A stretch of 59,214 bases of DNA, from the NCBI RefSeq assembly GCF_017163755.1, contig NZ_JAFIWC010000031.1:1-59214 (forward strand), written 5' to 3'. Below, piece by piece: positions 1 through 9,087 of the stretch. Within the stretch, counting starts at the first letter, position 1. Every line of letters starts with the position of its first letter. The position numbers and the translations under genes are program-made. The notes beneath the pieces are model-generated. The model ran no database searches, was not told the origin of the DNA, and worked only from the letters and a program-made list of their open reading frames with translations. The DNA is from Xanthomonas sp. GTDB taxonomy: Bacteria > Pseudomonadota > Gammaproteobacteria > Xanthomonadales > Xanthomonadaceae.

Positions 1-139
1 ACGGCGTCGTACATGCGATCATTTTAGCTTGGCTGGCGCCCGTCCCCTACTCCCGGGACGCGCCGGTTCAGCCGGCCGCCGGCCGTTGCGACCGTTTGTC
101 GCAGGCGGCTTCACCGATCACCGCATACGATGGGCCGCG

Positions 140-1363
140 ATGAACCCCTCCGACGCTTCGTTCCTGCGCACGCTGTGCAGCCTGCGCTGGCTGGCCACCG
201 CCGGCCAGGCCGCCACCATCCTGGTGGCCACCTGGCCGATGCGGCTGCCGCTGCCGCAACTGCCGCTGTGGGCCGGCGTGGCCGCGCTGGCGCTGTTCAA
301 CCTGTATGCCCAGCTGCGCCTGCGCCATGCCGACGCGGCGTCGCCGGCCACCGCGTTCGGCCACATCCTGGTCGACGTGACCGTGCTGACCTGGATGGTC
401 GGCTGGAGCGGCGGCATCGCCAACGCCTTCGGTTCGCTGTTCCTGGTGCTGATCGCGCTGGCGGTGCTGGCGCTGCCGCTGCGCTGGGCGCTGGCGGTGG
501 CGGTGGCCTGCGTGGCCGGCTACGCGGTCAGCGCGATCTTCGGCATCCCGCTGCCGCCCGGCCCGCACCAGCCGCTGGACCTGCAGCGCTGGGGCATGGC
601 CGCCAACTTCCTGCTGTCCACCGGCGTGGTGCTGGTGTTCTCGACCCGGCTGGCGCTGGCGTTGCGCGAACGCGAGCGCGAGCTGGCGCTGCTGCGCGAA
701 CGCTTCACCCGCAACGAGGGCATCGTCGCCCTGGCCACCCATGCCGCGTCGGTGGCGCACGAACTGAACACGCCGCTGGCGACGATGACCCTGCTCACCG
801 ACGACATCGTCGAGCAGAGCACTCAGCCGGAACTGCGCGAGGACCTGGAAACCCTGCGCGAACTGCTGGTGCAGTGCCGCGAGCGGGTATTGGCGCTGGC
901 CGCGCCGGCGCAGCGCGCCGGCGGCGGCAGCGTGTCGCTGGCGCACGTGCTGCACCAGTGGCAGCTGGTGCGGCCGACGGTGGAACTGCGCCGCAACGAC
1001 GATGCGCCGCTGCAGCTGAGGCTGGAGAGCGCGGTCGGCCACCTGCTGCAGGTGCTGCTGAACAACGCCGCCGACGCCGGCGAACGCGCCGGTCACCCGC
1101 TAGTCGACCTGAGCGTGCGCGTGGCCGACGGCGAGCTGCACGGCGAAGTGCGCGACTACGGCGGCGGCTTCGATGCCAACCAGGTCGCGCTGCCGGCGAC
1201 CCTGTTCCGCAGCGGCAAGCCGGAGAGCATGGGCGTGGGCCTGGCGCTGTCGCATGCGACCATCGAACGTCTCGGCGGCGAGCTGTGGACCCAGCCGGCG
1301 CCCGGCCACGGCGCCCGGGTCGGCTTCCGGCTGCCGCTCATCGCCCTGGAGACTGCGCCATGA
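140..1363 (+). CDS. regB: RegB/PrrB-type redox-sensing membrane histidine kinase
   Basis: Sensor kinase of 407 residues. The N-terminal half holds about six hydrophobic membrane segments (residues ~10-170). It contains WSGGIANAF (~90-97), which resembles the quinone-binding GGxxNPF heptad of RegB/PrrB. The H-box SVAHELNTPLATM puts the phospho-accepting histidine at about residue 207. A cysteine at ~246 in LVQCRERVL lies where RegB carries its redox-active cysteine; that match is my inference. The HATPase domain follows, with NNAADAG and GVGLALSHATIE. I chose ATG 140 because the reading frame upstream of it encodes unlikely Arg-rich sequence. The stop overlaps the next ATG (ATGA), so the pair is translationally coupled to the regulator. 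Expected role: phosphorylating the partner in response to the redox state of the quinone pool. Confidence 0.88.
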   Translation: MNPSDASFLRTLCSLRWLATAGQAATILVATWPMRLPLPQLPLWAGVAALALFNLYAQLRLRHADAASPATAFGHILVDVTVLTWMVGWSGGIANAFGSLFLVLIALAVLALPLRWALAVAVACVAGYAVSAIFGIPLPPGPHQPLDLQRWGMAANFLLSTGVVLVFSTRLALALRERERELALLRERFTRNEGIVALATHAASVAHELNTPLATMTLLTDDIVEQSTQPELREDLETLRELLVQCRERVLALAAPAQRAGGGSVSLAHVLHQWQLVRPTVELRRNDDAPLQLRLESAVGHLLQVLLNNAADAGERAGHPLVDLSVRVADGELHGEVRDYGGGFDANQVALPATLFRSGKPESMGVGLALSHATIERLGGELWTQPAPGHGARVGFRLPLIALETAP

Positions 1364-1935
1364 ACGATTCCCCGCTCGGCCTGCTGGTCGACGACGACCC
1401 GCTGTACCTGCGCACGCTGCAACGCACGCTGGCGCGGCGCGGCATGCAGACCCTCACCGCCGACAACGGCGCGGCGGCGCTGGCCCTGGCCGCCGACACG
1501 CCGCCCGACTACGCGCTGATCGACCTCAAGCTCGGCGACGAATCCGGGCTGGCGCTGATCCAGCCGCTGCGCGCGATCCGCGCCGACATGCGCATCCTGC
1601 TGGTCACCGGCTACGCCAGCATCGCCACCGCGGTGGAGGCGATCAAGCTCGGCGCCGACGACTACCTGCCCAAGCCGGCCACGGTGCCGATGATCCTGCG
1701 CGCGCTGGAGCTGGACGGCGAGCCGGTCGAGGACGACGACGCCGGCGACCTGGTTCCCGATGCGATGACCCCGCTGAGCCGGCTGCAGTGGGAGCACATC
1801 CAGCAGGCGATGCACGAGACCGGCGGCAACATCTCCGCCGCCGCGCGCCTGCTCGGCATGCACCGCCGCTCGCTGCAGCGCAAGCTGGCCAAGCGCCCCA
1901 GCCCGCAGAATCCGCCGCGCGATCCCTTGCGCTGA
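1360..1935 (+). CDS. regA: RegA/PrrA-type response regulator with Fis-like HTH
   Basis: Response regulator of 191 residues. The receiver domain (1-~115) has the acidic pair D11/D12, the phospho-acceptor D55 in ALIDLKL, T83 in LLVTGYAS and K105 in DYLPKP. A short linker leads to a Fis-type helix-turn-helix (~155-185, GGNISAAARLLGMHRRSLQRKL region), which is the compact RegA/PrrA/ActR architecture. It overlaps the kinase gene by four bases. In other proteobacteria this pair controls respiration and energy genes; the targets here are unknown. Confidence 0.9.
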   Translation: MNDSPLGLLVDDDPLYLRTLQRTLARRGMQTLTADNGAAALALAADTPPDYALIDLKLGDESGLALIQPLRAIRADMRILLVTGYASIATAVEAIKLGADDYLPKPATVPMILRALELDGEPVEDDDAGDLVPDAMTPLSRLQWEHIQQAMHETGGNISAAARLLGMHRRSLQRKLAKRPSPQNPPRDPLR

Positions 1936-2056
1936 ACGGCTCTGCCCGGGCCGCCGGTGCCCGCGCCGACATGACGTGGCGGCCTCACGGCCCGACGGTG
2001 ATGGCATCCCACACGCAGGGGGGCGATCCGCTTCCGGCGCCGCAGCGAGGCGGGAT

Positions 2057-2902
2057 ATGCTGCACGCCCCGACCTGCCGCACCGTGCCGATGGACACCGC
2101 AGCCCGCACTCCGCCGTCGCAGGCCCTGCCGAGGTACGTGGCCGCGCAGCTGACCCAGGCCATCGCCCTGCTCGGCCGCGAACGCGGCCACCTCCATCGC
2201 GGCATCCACCAGGGGCGCAAATGCATCCGCCGCAGCCGTGCCGCGCTGGCCCTGGCCGCGGACGCGCTCGGCCCCGCCGGCGCGGCGCTGGACGCGCAAC
2301 TGCGCACGATCAACCGCAGCCTGTCGGCGGCGCGCGATGCGCAGGCGCTGGTCGAGGCCGTGGCCCGGCTGGAAGACCAGGCGCAGGGCGAGAAGCGGCG
2401 CAAGCTGCTGCACCGCGCGCGCCGCCGCGCGGCGAAGGCGCGCGCGCCCGCGCTGCGCGCGGTGCTGGCCGCGGATCCGGGATTCGCGCGGCTGCGCCGG
2501 CAGCTGTTCGACCTGCAGACCGCGATCGCCGGCCTGCCGTGGCGCGAACTGAGCGAGGAGATCATCGAGGACGCGCTGGCCGCCAGCGCCGCACAGGTCC
2601 GGCGCGCCGCGCGCAAGGCGGCCAAACGCGGCGACGACGAACACTGGCACCGCTGGCGGCGGCGCGCGCGCCGGCTGTCGCAGCAACGCGGCCTGCTCGG
2701 CGAACTCGGCTGGCGGCTGCCGAAGGACCGCGACAAGGCCGTGGCGCTGGTCCTGGGCGAACAGCAGGACTACTCGCTGCTGCTCGCGCACTGCGGCGAC
2801 GCCTCGCCGTTCAAGCCGGGCGACCGCGCCGAACTGCGCGCGCTGGCGCAGGCCAAGCTGCACAAGCTGCGGCGCCGGCTGGCCAAGTCGGTGGCGCGCT
2901 GA
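2057..2902 (+). CDS. CHAD domain protein
   Basis: A strongly basic, helical protein of 281 residues. It matches the CHAD (conserved histidine alpha-helical) fold: repeated Arg/Lys-rich helices with regularly placed His, for example HLHRGIHQGRKCIRRSRAAL near the N-terminus and DDEHWHRWRRRARRLSQQRG near residue 200. CHAD proteins are known to bind polyphosphate. No CYTH triphosphatase domain is fused and none lies next to it. ATG 2057 is preferred because GAGG lies six bases upstream; ATG 2090 is an alternative. The gene converges on the symporter gene across a perfect hairpin. Confidence 0.8.
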   Translation: MLHAPTCRTVPMDTAARTPPSQALPRYVAAQLTQAIALLGRERGHLHRGIHQGRKCIRRSRAALALAADALGPAGAALDAQLRTINRSLSAARDAQALVEAVARLEDQAQGEKRRKLLHRARRRAAKARAPALRAVLAADPGFARLRRQLFDLQTAIAGLPWRELSEEIIEDALAASAAQVRRAARKAAKRGDDEHWHRWRRRARRLSQQRGLLGELGWRLPKDRDKAVALVLGEQQDYSLLLAHCGDASPFKPGDRAELRALAQAKLHKLRRRLAKSVAR

Positions 2903-2907
2903 GCCTG

Positions 2908-2934
2908 GCGCGGTGCCGGTCGCCGGCACCGCGC
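2908..2934. terminator. Bidirectional hairpin between convergent genes
   Basis: Perfect inverted repeat of GCGCGGTGCCGG and its complement (12-bp arms, TCG loop), starting five bases after the CHAD stop and ending 16 bases before the stop of the convergent symporter gene. There is no T-tract on either side, so it would act as a hairpin-only terminator or a transcript-end stabiliser. Confidence 0.55.
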
Positions 2935-2950
2935 ACGAGGCGGCGCGCGC

Positions 2951-4513
2951 TCACCAGAACGTGGCGTACAGCGCGATCAGGATCGCCAGCACGCCGGCGG
3001 CGCCGGCCTTGAAGCTGATCGTGGTGCCGTAGGCGACGTCGTCGGTGCGGATGGTGTCGCGCCCGGGCGCGGCCGGGGTGGCCAGCGAGACCACCACCGC
3101 CAGCAGCAGCGACAACAGGAACACCAGGCCGATGCGGTCCATGAACGGCAGCGCCGGCCAGGCCAGCTTGAGCACGATCGACAGCGCGAACGAGCCCAGC
3201 GCCGCGGCCAGCGCGCCGGCCTCGTTGGCGCGCTTCCAGAACAGGCCGAGCATGAAGATCACCACGATGCCCGGGGTGAAGAAGCCGGTGTACTCCTGGA
3301 TGTACTGGAAGGCCTGGTCGAAGCCGCCGAGCAGCGGCTTGGCGGTCAGGATCGCCAGCACCACCGATACCGTCGCGGCGATGCGGCCCACCCGCACCAA
3401 GCGCTTCTGCTCGGTGTTCGGGCGCGCCTTGGCGTAGAAGTCCAGGGTGAAGATGGTCGCCACCGAATTGATCTTCGACGCCAGCGAGGCCACGATCGCC
3501 GCCACCAGCGCCGCGAACACCAGGCCGAGCACGCCGGTCGGCAGCAGCTGCATCATCGTCGGGTACGCGTGGTCCGGCTTGCCCAGCCCGGGCGCGAGCA
3601 TCACCGCGGCGATGCCCGGCACCACCACCACCGCCGGCATCAGCAGCTTCAGGAACGCGGCGAAGACGATGCCCTTCTGCGCCTCGCCGATGTCCTTGGC
3701 GGCCAGCGCGCGCTGGATGATGTACTGGTTGAAGCCCCAGTAGCTGAGGTTCATCACCCACAGGCCGCCGATCAGCACGCTCAGCCCCGGCAGGTCCTTG
3801 TAGAACGGGTTGTCCTTGGACAGGATCATCTGGAAATGCTCCGGATGGTTCTGCCACAGGGTGTGGAAGCCGGCGAGCATGCCTCCGTCGCCGCCGATCT
3901 TGCTCAGGGTCAGCCCGGTCACCAGCAGCCCGCCGAGCACCAGCAGCGAGACCTGCACGATGTCGGTGAGCGCCACCGCCTTCAGCCCGCCGTAGATCTG
4001 GTAGGCCAGCGCGAACAGGCCCATCAGGGTCAGCGCCAGCACCTGGTCCATGCCGGTGACCTGCGCCACCGCGATCGAGCCCAGCCACAGGATCGAGGTC
4101 AGGTTGACGAACACGTACAGGCCCAGCCAGAACACCGCCATCAGCGTGCGGATGCGGTTGCCGTAACGCTGCTCGAGGAACTGCGGCATCGTGTAGATGC
4201 GGTTGCGCAGGAAGATCGGCAGGAAGAACTTGCCGACGATCAGCAGGGTCAGCGCGGCCATCCACTCGTAGGACGCGATCGCCAGGCCGATGGCGTAGCC
4301 GGAGCCGGCCATGCCGATGATCTGCTCGGCGGAGATGTTGGCCGCGATCAGCGACGCGCCGATCGCCCACCACGGCAGCGTCTTGCCGGCGAGGAAATAG
4401 TCCTCGGCGCTCTTGCTGTGCCCGGCCTTCTCCCGCGACACCCACTGCGCCAGGATGAAGATGCCGGCCAGATAGACCAATACGATGGTTACGTCCAACG
4501 TCGCCAGACCCAC
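2951..4513 (-). CDS. Sodium:solute symporter (SSS family, SglT-like sugar transporter)
   Basis: Integral membrane protein of 520 residues with about 13-14 hydrophobic helices. It carries SSS-family features: an early DYFLAGKTLPWWAIGASLIAANIS region, EQIIGMAGSGYAIGLA, and YGGLKAVALTDIVQ. These match bacterial Na+/glucose-galactose symporters. GTG 4513 is chosen because GGGAG lies eight bases upstream and the membrane helices start right after it; the frame continues upstream but encodes Arg-rich sequence. It lies 274 bp downstream of the GH3 beta-glucosidase gene on the same strand. This fits import of glucose released by that enzyme, although the substrate is inferred from context. Confidence 0.88.
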   Translation of the reverse strand: MGLATLDVTIVLVYLAGIFILAQWVSREKAGHSKSAEDYFLAGKTLPWWAIGASLIAANISAEQIIGMAGSGYAIGLAIASYEWMAALTLLIVGKFFLPIFLRNRIYTMPQFLEQRYGNRIRTLMAVFWLGLYVFVNLTSILWLGSIAVAQVTGMDQVLALTLMGLFALAYQIYGGLKAVALTDIVQVSLLVLGGLLVTGLTLSKIGGDGGMLAGFHTLWQNHPEHFQMILSKDNPFYKDLPGLSVLIGGLWVMNLSYWGFNQYIIQRALAAKDIGEAQKGIVFAAFLKLLMPAVVVVPGIAAVMLAPGLGKPDHAYPTMMQLLPTGVLGLVFAALVAAIVASLASKINSVATIFTLDFYAKARPNTEQKRLVRVGRIAATVSVVLAILTAKPLLGGFDQAFQYIQEYTGFFTPGIVVIFMLGLFWKRANEAGALAAALGSFALSIVLKLAWPALPFMDRIGLVFLLSLLLAVVVSLATPAAPGRDTIRTDDVAYGTTISFKAGAAGVLAILIALYATFW

Positions 4514-4787
4514 TGCACATTCTCCCGTTCGGCCGCAGCCATGTCGTAGTCGATTGCCGATCGCCTGGCCCTGCCCCGATGGGCACCGGGGACAGGGTTC
4601 GGGCGAAGCCTCGGACGGTCCGGCGCAGGAAACCGCGCCATCGCTCGTCCGTTCTTGCGAGTAACGTGTTGCCTGGTGCCGTGGTCGCGGCGCCGGACCG
4701 GCGCGGCCGCCTCGCGCGCGGCGCCGCGATCCTCGGGATCGCCCTGCCCCTGCGGATGCCCGCAGGAGCGGGACTATCGGTGCCGGG
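4514..4787. other. Gap between GH3 and symporter genes
   Basis: 274 bp without a gene. It contains one short hairpin, CCTGCGG/CCGCAGG, at 4749-4766 (4-base loop), just past the GH3 stop codon. There is no T-tract. No promoter was recognised with confidence. Confidence 0.4.
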
Positions 4788-7370
4788 TCAGCGCACCGGG
4801 CAGTCGAGCACCGTCTGCGCCTCGTTGCTGGCGCCCAGCGCGATCCGCGACACCGCCAGGTCCAGCGCGCCATCGCTCTCGATCACCGGGATGCGCTCGA
4901 GCTTGGACACGTCGCCGCCGGCCACCGCGAAGCACTTCAGCGGCACGCCCAGCGTGCGCCATTCGTTCTTCGGGAACGCCGCCAGCGTCTTGCCCAGTTC
5001 GAGCCTGGGCGCGCAGCCCTGGCCGCAGGCCACGCCCAGCGTCGGGTTGCCGCCCGGCGCCGCGCCGAGCTTCAGGGTCAGGATCAGCTGCACGTCGCCG
5101 TTGCTTTCGCGCGACACGTCCAGCGGCTTGGGCAGCACCAGCGCCGCGGCCGCCTTGCCGCCGCCCGACCACACGAAGCGGCGCGCGTCCTCCTGCGCCT
5201 TGTGGTCGATCGCGCTGACCTTCAGCGTGCCGTCGGCCAGCGCCGCCGGCATCGTCGCCGCCGGCAGGTTGGCCTGGCTGGCGCCCTGCAGGACCAGGTT
5301 GATCCCCGGCGCCGGCTTGCCGCGCTCGAAGTACACCCCGCCCACCGCCTGCGCGCCGGACACGCCGGACACCTCCGACAGCCGCGGCAGTTCGCCCTTG
5401 TCGGCGTAGGTCAGGCCGTAGCCGAACGCGAACTGCGGGTTGTAGTTCTTCTGCCCGACGTTGTTGGCGTACTGCGTGGCGGTGCGCGGCCAGGAGAAGC
5501 TCAGCTTGCCCTTGAAGTCGTGCTGGATGCCGCCATCGGGCTTGCGCAGCAGCACGTCGGCGACGCCGGCGCCTTCCGAGCCCGGCAGCCACGCGGCGAC
5601 GAACGCGTCGGCGGCGTTGATCTCGCGGTTCATCCACAGCGGACGCCCGCTCAGGAACACCGCCACCACCGGGATGCCGTCGGCCTTGAGCCGCTTGATC
5701 AGCTGCAGGTCGCTGTCGTCGCCGGGCTTGTACAGCAGCGTGGCGATGTCGCCCTGGAACTCGGCGTAGGGGTTCTCGCCGAACACCACCACCGCCACGT
5801 CCGGCTTGGCCTGGTACTTGCCGTCGATCGCCAGTTCGGCGCTGCCGCCGGCGGCCTTGACCTGCTGCTGCAGGCCTTCCCATATCGTGTTGCCGTTCGG
5901 GTAGTCGGCGCGCTTGGTGCCGGTGCCCTGCCAGTTCAGGGTCCAGCCGCCGGACTGTTTGCCCATGTCGTTGGCGCCGTCGCCGGCGACCAGCACCTTG
6001 CTCTGCGGCTTCAGCGGCAGCAGCTGCTTGTGGTTCTTCAGCAGCACCAGCGACTCGCGCACCGCCTGCCGCGCGATGGCGCGGTGCGCCGGCGCGCCGA
6101 GCAGTTCGAATTTGCCGCCGAGCGGGCGCTGCGACGGCTTGCCGGCCTCGAACAGGCCCAGGCGCAGCTTGACCCGCAGGATGCGGCGCACCGCGTCGTC
6201 GAGCCGGGTCATCGGGATCTCGCCCGTCTGTACCGCCTTCAGCGCGCTGTGGTAGTAGCCCTTCCAGCTGTCCGGCGCCATCAGCATGTCCACGCCGGCG
6301 TTGAACGAGGCCGGGCAGTCGTCGTTGCTGCAGTCGGCGACCTGGCCATGGCCGTTCCAGTCGCCGACGACGAAGCCACCGAAGTTCATCCGGCCCTTGA
6401 GCACGTCGGTCAGCAGCGGCTGGTTGCCGTGCATCTTGACCCCGTTGAAGCTGTTGAACGAGGCCATCACCGTCTGCGCGCCGGCCGCGATCGCGGACGG
6501 ATAGCCGGCGCCGTGGATGTCGCGCAGCTGTTCCTCGCTGATCCGGGTGTCGCCCTGGTCCTTGCCGTCGGTGGTGCCGCCATCGCCGAGGAAGTGCTTC
6601 ACCGAGGCGATCACGTGCGAGCCGTCGAGGAAGCCCGGCTGCCCGGGGATGCCCTGCAGGCCTTCGACGACCTTGCCGGCGAAGCTGGCGACCACCTCCG
6701 GCGACTCGGAATAGCCTTCGTAGCTGCGGCCCCAGCGGTCGTCCTGCGGCACCGCCACGGTCGGAGCGAAGGTCCACTCCATGCCGGTGGTGCGCGTCTC
6801 GGCGGCGGTGACCTCGCCGATCTGGCGCATCAGCTCCGGGTTGCGCGTGGCGCCCAGGCCGATGTTGTGCGGGAACAGCGTGGCGCCGACGATGTTGCTC
6901 TGCCCGTGCACCGCGTCGATGCCGAAGATGATCGGGATCGCGTGGCGGCCGCCGGCGCTGTCCATCGACGCGTCGTAGAAGGCGTCGGCCAGCGCCAGCC
7001 ACTGCGCCGGCGTCGCGTCGTACTTGCCGCCCGGGTCGGAGTTGCCGCCAGCCAGCACCGAACCGATGTGGTACTTGCGCACGTCGTCGGGGGTCATGCT
7101 GGCGATGTCGCCCTGCACGATCTGCCCGACCTTCTCCTCCACCGTCATCTGCGCCATCAGCTTGGAAATGCGCGCTTCCAGCGCCGGATCCTCGGCCAGC
7201 GGCCACGCCGGCGCGGGCCAACGTTCCGGATGCACCGGTGGGGTGGCGGTGGCCGCGGCGGGCGCCGACTGCCCGGGGCCGATCGCGGCCAGCATCAACA
7301 AGCCGAGCGCGGCCGCCATGGCCAACGGATTGCGGGTCGGCGCAGACACGCCACTGGACTGCTTTTCCAA
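4788..7370 (-). CDS. Secreted glycoside hydrolase family 3 beta-glucosidase (ExoP-type C-terminus)
   Basis: Beta-glucosidase/exo-1,3-1,4-glucanase of 860 residues. A signal peptide is visible (AMAAALGLLMLAAIGPGQSA), so it probably acts in the periplasm or outside. The GH3 N-terminal barrel has FGIDAVHGQSN, KHFLGDGGTTDGKDQGD and FVVGDWNGH, whose Asp is the family nucleophile. The second domain follows, with VVFGENPYAEFQGD and LSGRPLWMN. The last ~170 residues resemble the ExoP galactose-binding-like domain. TTG 7370 is chosen because GGAGGGG sits just upstream and the signal peptide begins there; an ATG at 7478 would add an Arg-rich stretch. The symporter follows. Likely role: cleaving cello- or xyloglucan-derived oligosaccharides to glucose. 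Confidence 0.9.
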   Translation of the reverse strand: MEKQSSGVSAPTRNPLAMAAALGLLMLAAIGPGQSAPAAATATPPVHPERWPAPAWPLAEDPALEARISKLMAQMTVEEKVGQIVQGDIASMTPDDVRKYHIGSVLAGGNSDPGGKYDATPAQWLALADAFYDASMDSAGGRHAIPIIFGIDAVHGQSNIVGATLFPHNIGLGATRNPELMRQIGEVTAAETRTTGMEWTFAPTVAVPQDDRWGRSYEGYSESPEVVASFAGKVVEGLQGIPGQPGFLDGSHVIASVKHFLGDGGTTDGKDQGDTRISEEQLRDIHGAGYPSAIAAGAQTVMASFNSFNGVKMHGNQPLLTDVLKGRMNFGGFVVGDWNGHGQVADCSNDDCPASFNAGVDMLMAPDSWKGYYHSALKAVQTGEIPMTRLDDAVRRILRVKLRLGLFEAGKPSQRPLGGKFELLGAPAHRAIARQAVRESLVLLKNHKQLLPLKPQSKVLVAGDGANDMGKQSGGWTLNWQGTGTKRADYPNGNTIWEGLQQQVKAAGGSAELAIDGKYQAKPDVAVVVFGENPYAEFQGDIATLLYKPGDDSDLQLIKRLKADGIPVVAVFLSGRPLWMNREINAADAFVAAWLPGSEGAGVADVLLRKPDGGIQHDFKGKLSFSWPRTATQYANNVGQKNYNPQFAFGYGLTYADKGELPRLSEVSGVSGAQAVGGVYFERGKPAPGINLVLQGASQANLPAATMPAALADGTLKVSAIDHKAQEDARRFVWSGGGKAAAALVLPKPLDVSRESNGDVQLILTLKLGAAPGGNPTLGVACGQGCAPRLELGKTLAAFPKNEWRTLGVPLKCFAVAGGDVSKLERIPVIESDGALDLAVSRIALGASNEAQTVLDCPVR

Positions 7371-8006
7371 GATATCCCCTCCAGGAACGGTGATTGCGAC
7401 ATGCGCGCCTGCAGCCGGAACCGATCCGGGGCGCTCAGCCCGCCTACGCTTTCTCAATCGGCGGACGGTGTCAACCAACGTGCGGAGTATGCCATTCGCG
7501 CAATGGCATATCGGATTGCGCTATAGCGAAGGAATACCTCATCGCCTGTGATCCCACGTCCGGTGCATGCGCGCCTGCGTGTGCATGGCCGGTGGCGTCG
7601 ATGCGATTGCTGCAGCACAGCATGAGCCCGATGGCGCACTGCGCAAAACAGGCGCGTCCCACGCCGGGCGGCCCGGTCCGGTTCGGCCGCCCGGATCCGG
7701 GCGTCGGCAGGCAGCCAGCCGGCGTTGGCGGCCGCGACTGCTGCGTGCGGCCTGTGCATTGCGAAAGACACCGACGTGCGGCCAGCGGCGGTCGGCCAGC
7801 ATGCCTGGCGCTACGCCCACCGCATGGGTTTGCCTCCACGCCCCTTCGTCCATCAAAGAAGGCCGACGTTCGCCCAGCGCACTCGCGACACGGCGAACGC
7901 CCCGGCTCGGATGCTTCGAAAGCTGCACCGCGCGACCGGGCATCCGCAGGCAGCTTCCACGCATCCCCACCCCGAATGCCCAATCGCGCGCCACCGCGCG
8001 CTTGGC
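7371..8006. other. Gene-free region upstream of GH3
   Basis: 636 bp with no convincing coding sequence on either strand. The open frames overlap one another, are Arg/Pro-rich and lack ribosome binding sites. The part near the GH3 gene carries two palindromes, described separately. Composition is somewhat less GC-rich around 7450-7540, as expected for a promoter region. Confidence 0.5.
7488..7510. promoter_or_regulatory. Palindromic operator candidate upstream of GH3
   Basis: Perfect 9-bp inverted repeat TATGCCATT-CGCGC-AATGGCATA, 118 bp upstream of the GH3 start codon. The size and CG-centred symmetry are typical of LacI- or GntR-type operators. A second perfect palindrome, CGCTATAGCG, is at 7519-7528. 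No regulator gene lies next to it in this window. Confidence 0.5.
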
Positions 8007-8705
8007 CTATTGCAACTTCTTCGCCGCTTCCAGGTGCTGGGCCACGTGCTCGCGGGTCATCTTCAGGTGCGCCACCACCGCGTTGGTCTTGGCGCTGGGA
8101 ATCAGTTGGTCGTCGAGCAGGGTCAGCGCCTCCTGGTGGCCCTTGACCATGGCCTGCACGTACGCCTTCTGGAAGGCCGCACCGTCCAGGCCGCGCAGGC
8201 TGCGCAGTTCCGCCTCGCTCTTCTTGAGTTGCGCGGAGACCTTGGCATCGTCGCTGTCGGGCATCAGCTTGTCGGTGGCCTGCTTGTTGGCGCTGTGCTC
8301 CTTGATCATCATCTCGGCGTAGTCGCGCACCGGCGTGTCGACCTTCTTCTCCACGGCCAGGCGGCCGCTGTCGATCTCGTGGTTGTTGATCGCGTTCAAC
8401 ACGCCCAGCCCGACGCGTTCGTCCGCGGTGGCCGGGCTGTTGGCGGCGGCATTGCCCTGGGTGCCGGCCGCCGCGGTGTCGCCGGCCGCCGTGTCGCCGG
8501 CCGCGGTACCCGCCGCGCCGGCGTCCGCCCGCGCCATGCCCGCGGCGCCCTGCCCGCCCGCCGGGCTGCCGTCGGCGCCGGTGGATGCGGTGCCGTCCGC
8601 CACGCCGGGCGTATTGCTGTCGTGGGCGGTGTCGTCGCGGCGCTCGCATGCCGTCGCCAGCGCGACGGTCAGCGCCAGCACCGTGATCTTGGATAGGGTC
8701 TTCAT
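8007..8705 (-). CDS. DUF4142 lipoprotein
   Basis: Lipoprotein of 232 residues. The signal peptide is MKTLSKITVLALTVALATAC with the lipobox cysteine at residue 20. A low-complexity Ala/Gly/Thr linker (~25-85) includes repeated AAGDT units. The C-terminal ~140 residues are the helical, ferritin-like DUF4142 domain (LGVLNAINNHEIDSGRLA; VRDYAEMMIKEHSANKQATD). ATG 8705 has AGGAGG upstream. Members are envelope proteins of unknown function, often linked to stress. No clear operon partner. Confidence 0.85.
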   Translation of the reverse strand: MKTLSKITVLALTVALATACERRDDTAHDSNTPGVADGTASTGADGSPAGGQGAAGMARADAGAAGTAAGDTAAGDTAAAGTQGNAAANSPATADERVGLGVLNAINNHEIDSGRLAVEKKVDTPVRDYAEMMIKEHSANKQATDKLMPDSDDAKVSAQLKKSEAELRSLRGLDGAAFQKAYVQAMVKGHQEALTLLDDQLIPSAKTNAVVAHLKMTREHVAQHLEAAKKLQ

Positions 8706-8818
8706 GCGCAAAGCCTCCTGGTTGGACCTGCGCAGTGTCTTTGCCCCACGGTGACCGGCCCGTGCAGCCGGCGTATACGCGGCGCGAGACGCGGCGGCCT
8801 CGGCCTGGGCCGCGCTCG

Positions 8819-9016
8819 CTACATCGAACCGGCGCGCGGCGCCGGATCGGTCGCCAGCAGTTCCACGCAACGCTCGCAGGCGGTGTCGATCTTCTCCAGG
8901 CAGTCGCGCAGCATCTCCTCCTGCCCGAGCTCGGCCGCGCGCTTGGCCAGGCGCCCGGCCATGCAGATGGAGTTCACCTGGTTGCGGATGTCATGCAGCA
9001 GCTCTCGCTCGCCCAT
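8819..9016 (-). CDS. 65-residue H-box (DHp-like) micro-protein
   Basis: Small protein of 65 residues with GAGGAAAG upstream of its ATG. It begins MGERELLHDIRNQVNSI; LLHDIRNQ resembles the phospho-accepting H-box of histidine kinases. The remainder is two amphipathic helices (MAGRLAKRAAELGQEEML; DCLEKIDTACERCVELL). There is no ATPase domain. It lies 71 bp downstream of the CheB-CheR hybrid kinase gene on the same strand and is probably co-transcribed. It could be a stand-alone phosphotransfer or dimerisation partner; that role is inference. Confidence 0.65.
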   Translation of the reverse strand: MGERELLHDIRNQVNSICMAGRLAKRAAELGQEEMLRDCLEKIDTACERCVELLATDPAPRAGSM

Positions 9017-9087
9017 CGTCTTTCCTCGCCGACACCGACCTTGCACCGAGCATAGCCGCAGCGCGTGAAAGGCACGCGCAAAAAACG

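Noticed and set aside
7371-8006. Several overlapping open frames upstream of GH3
   Set aside because: Mutually overlapping on both strands, Arg/Pro-rich, and without ribosome sites or domains.
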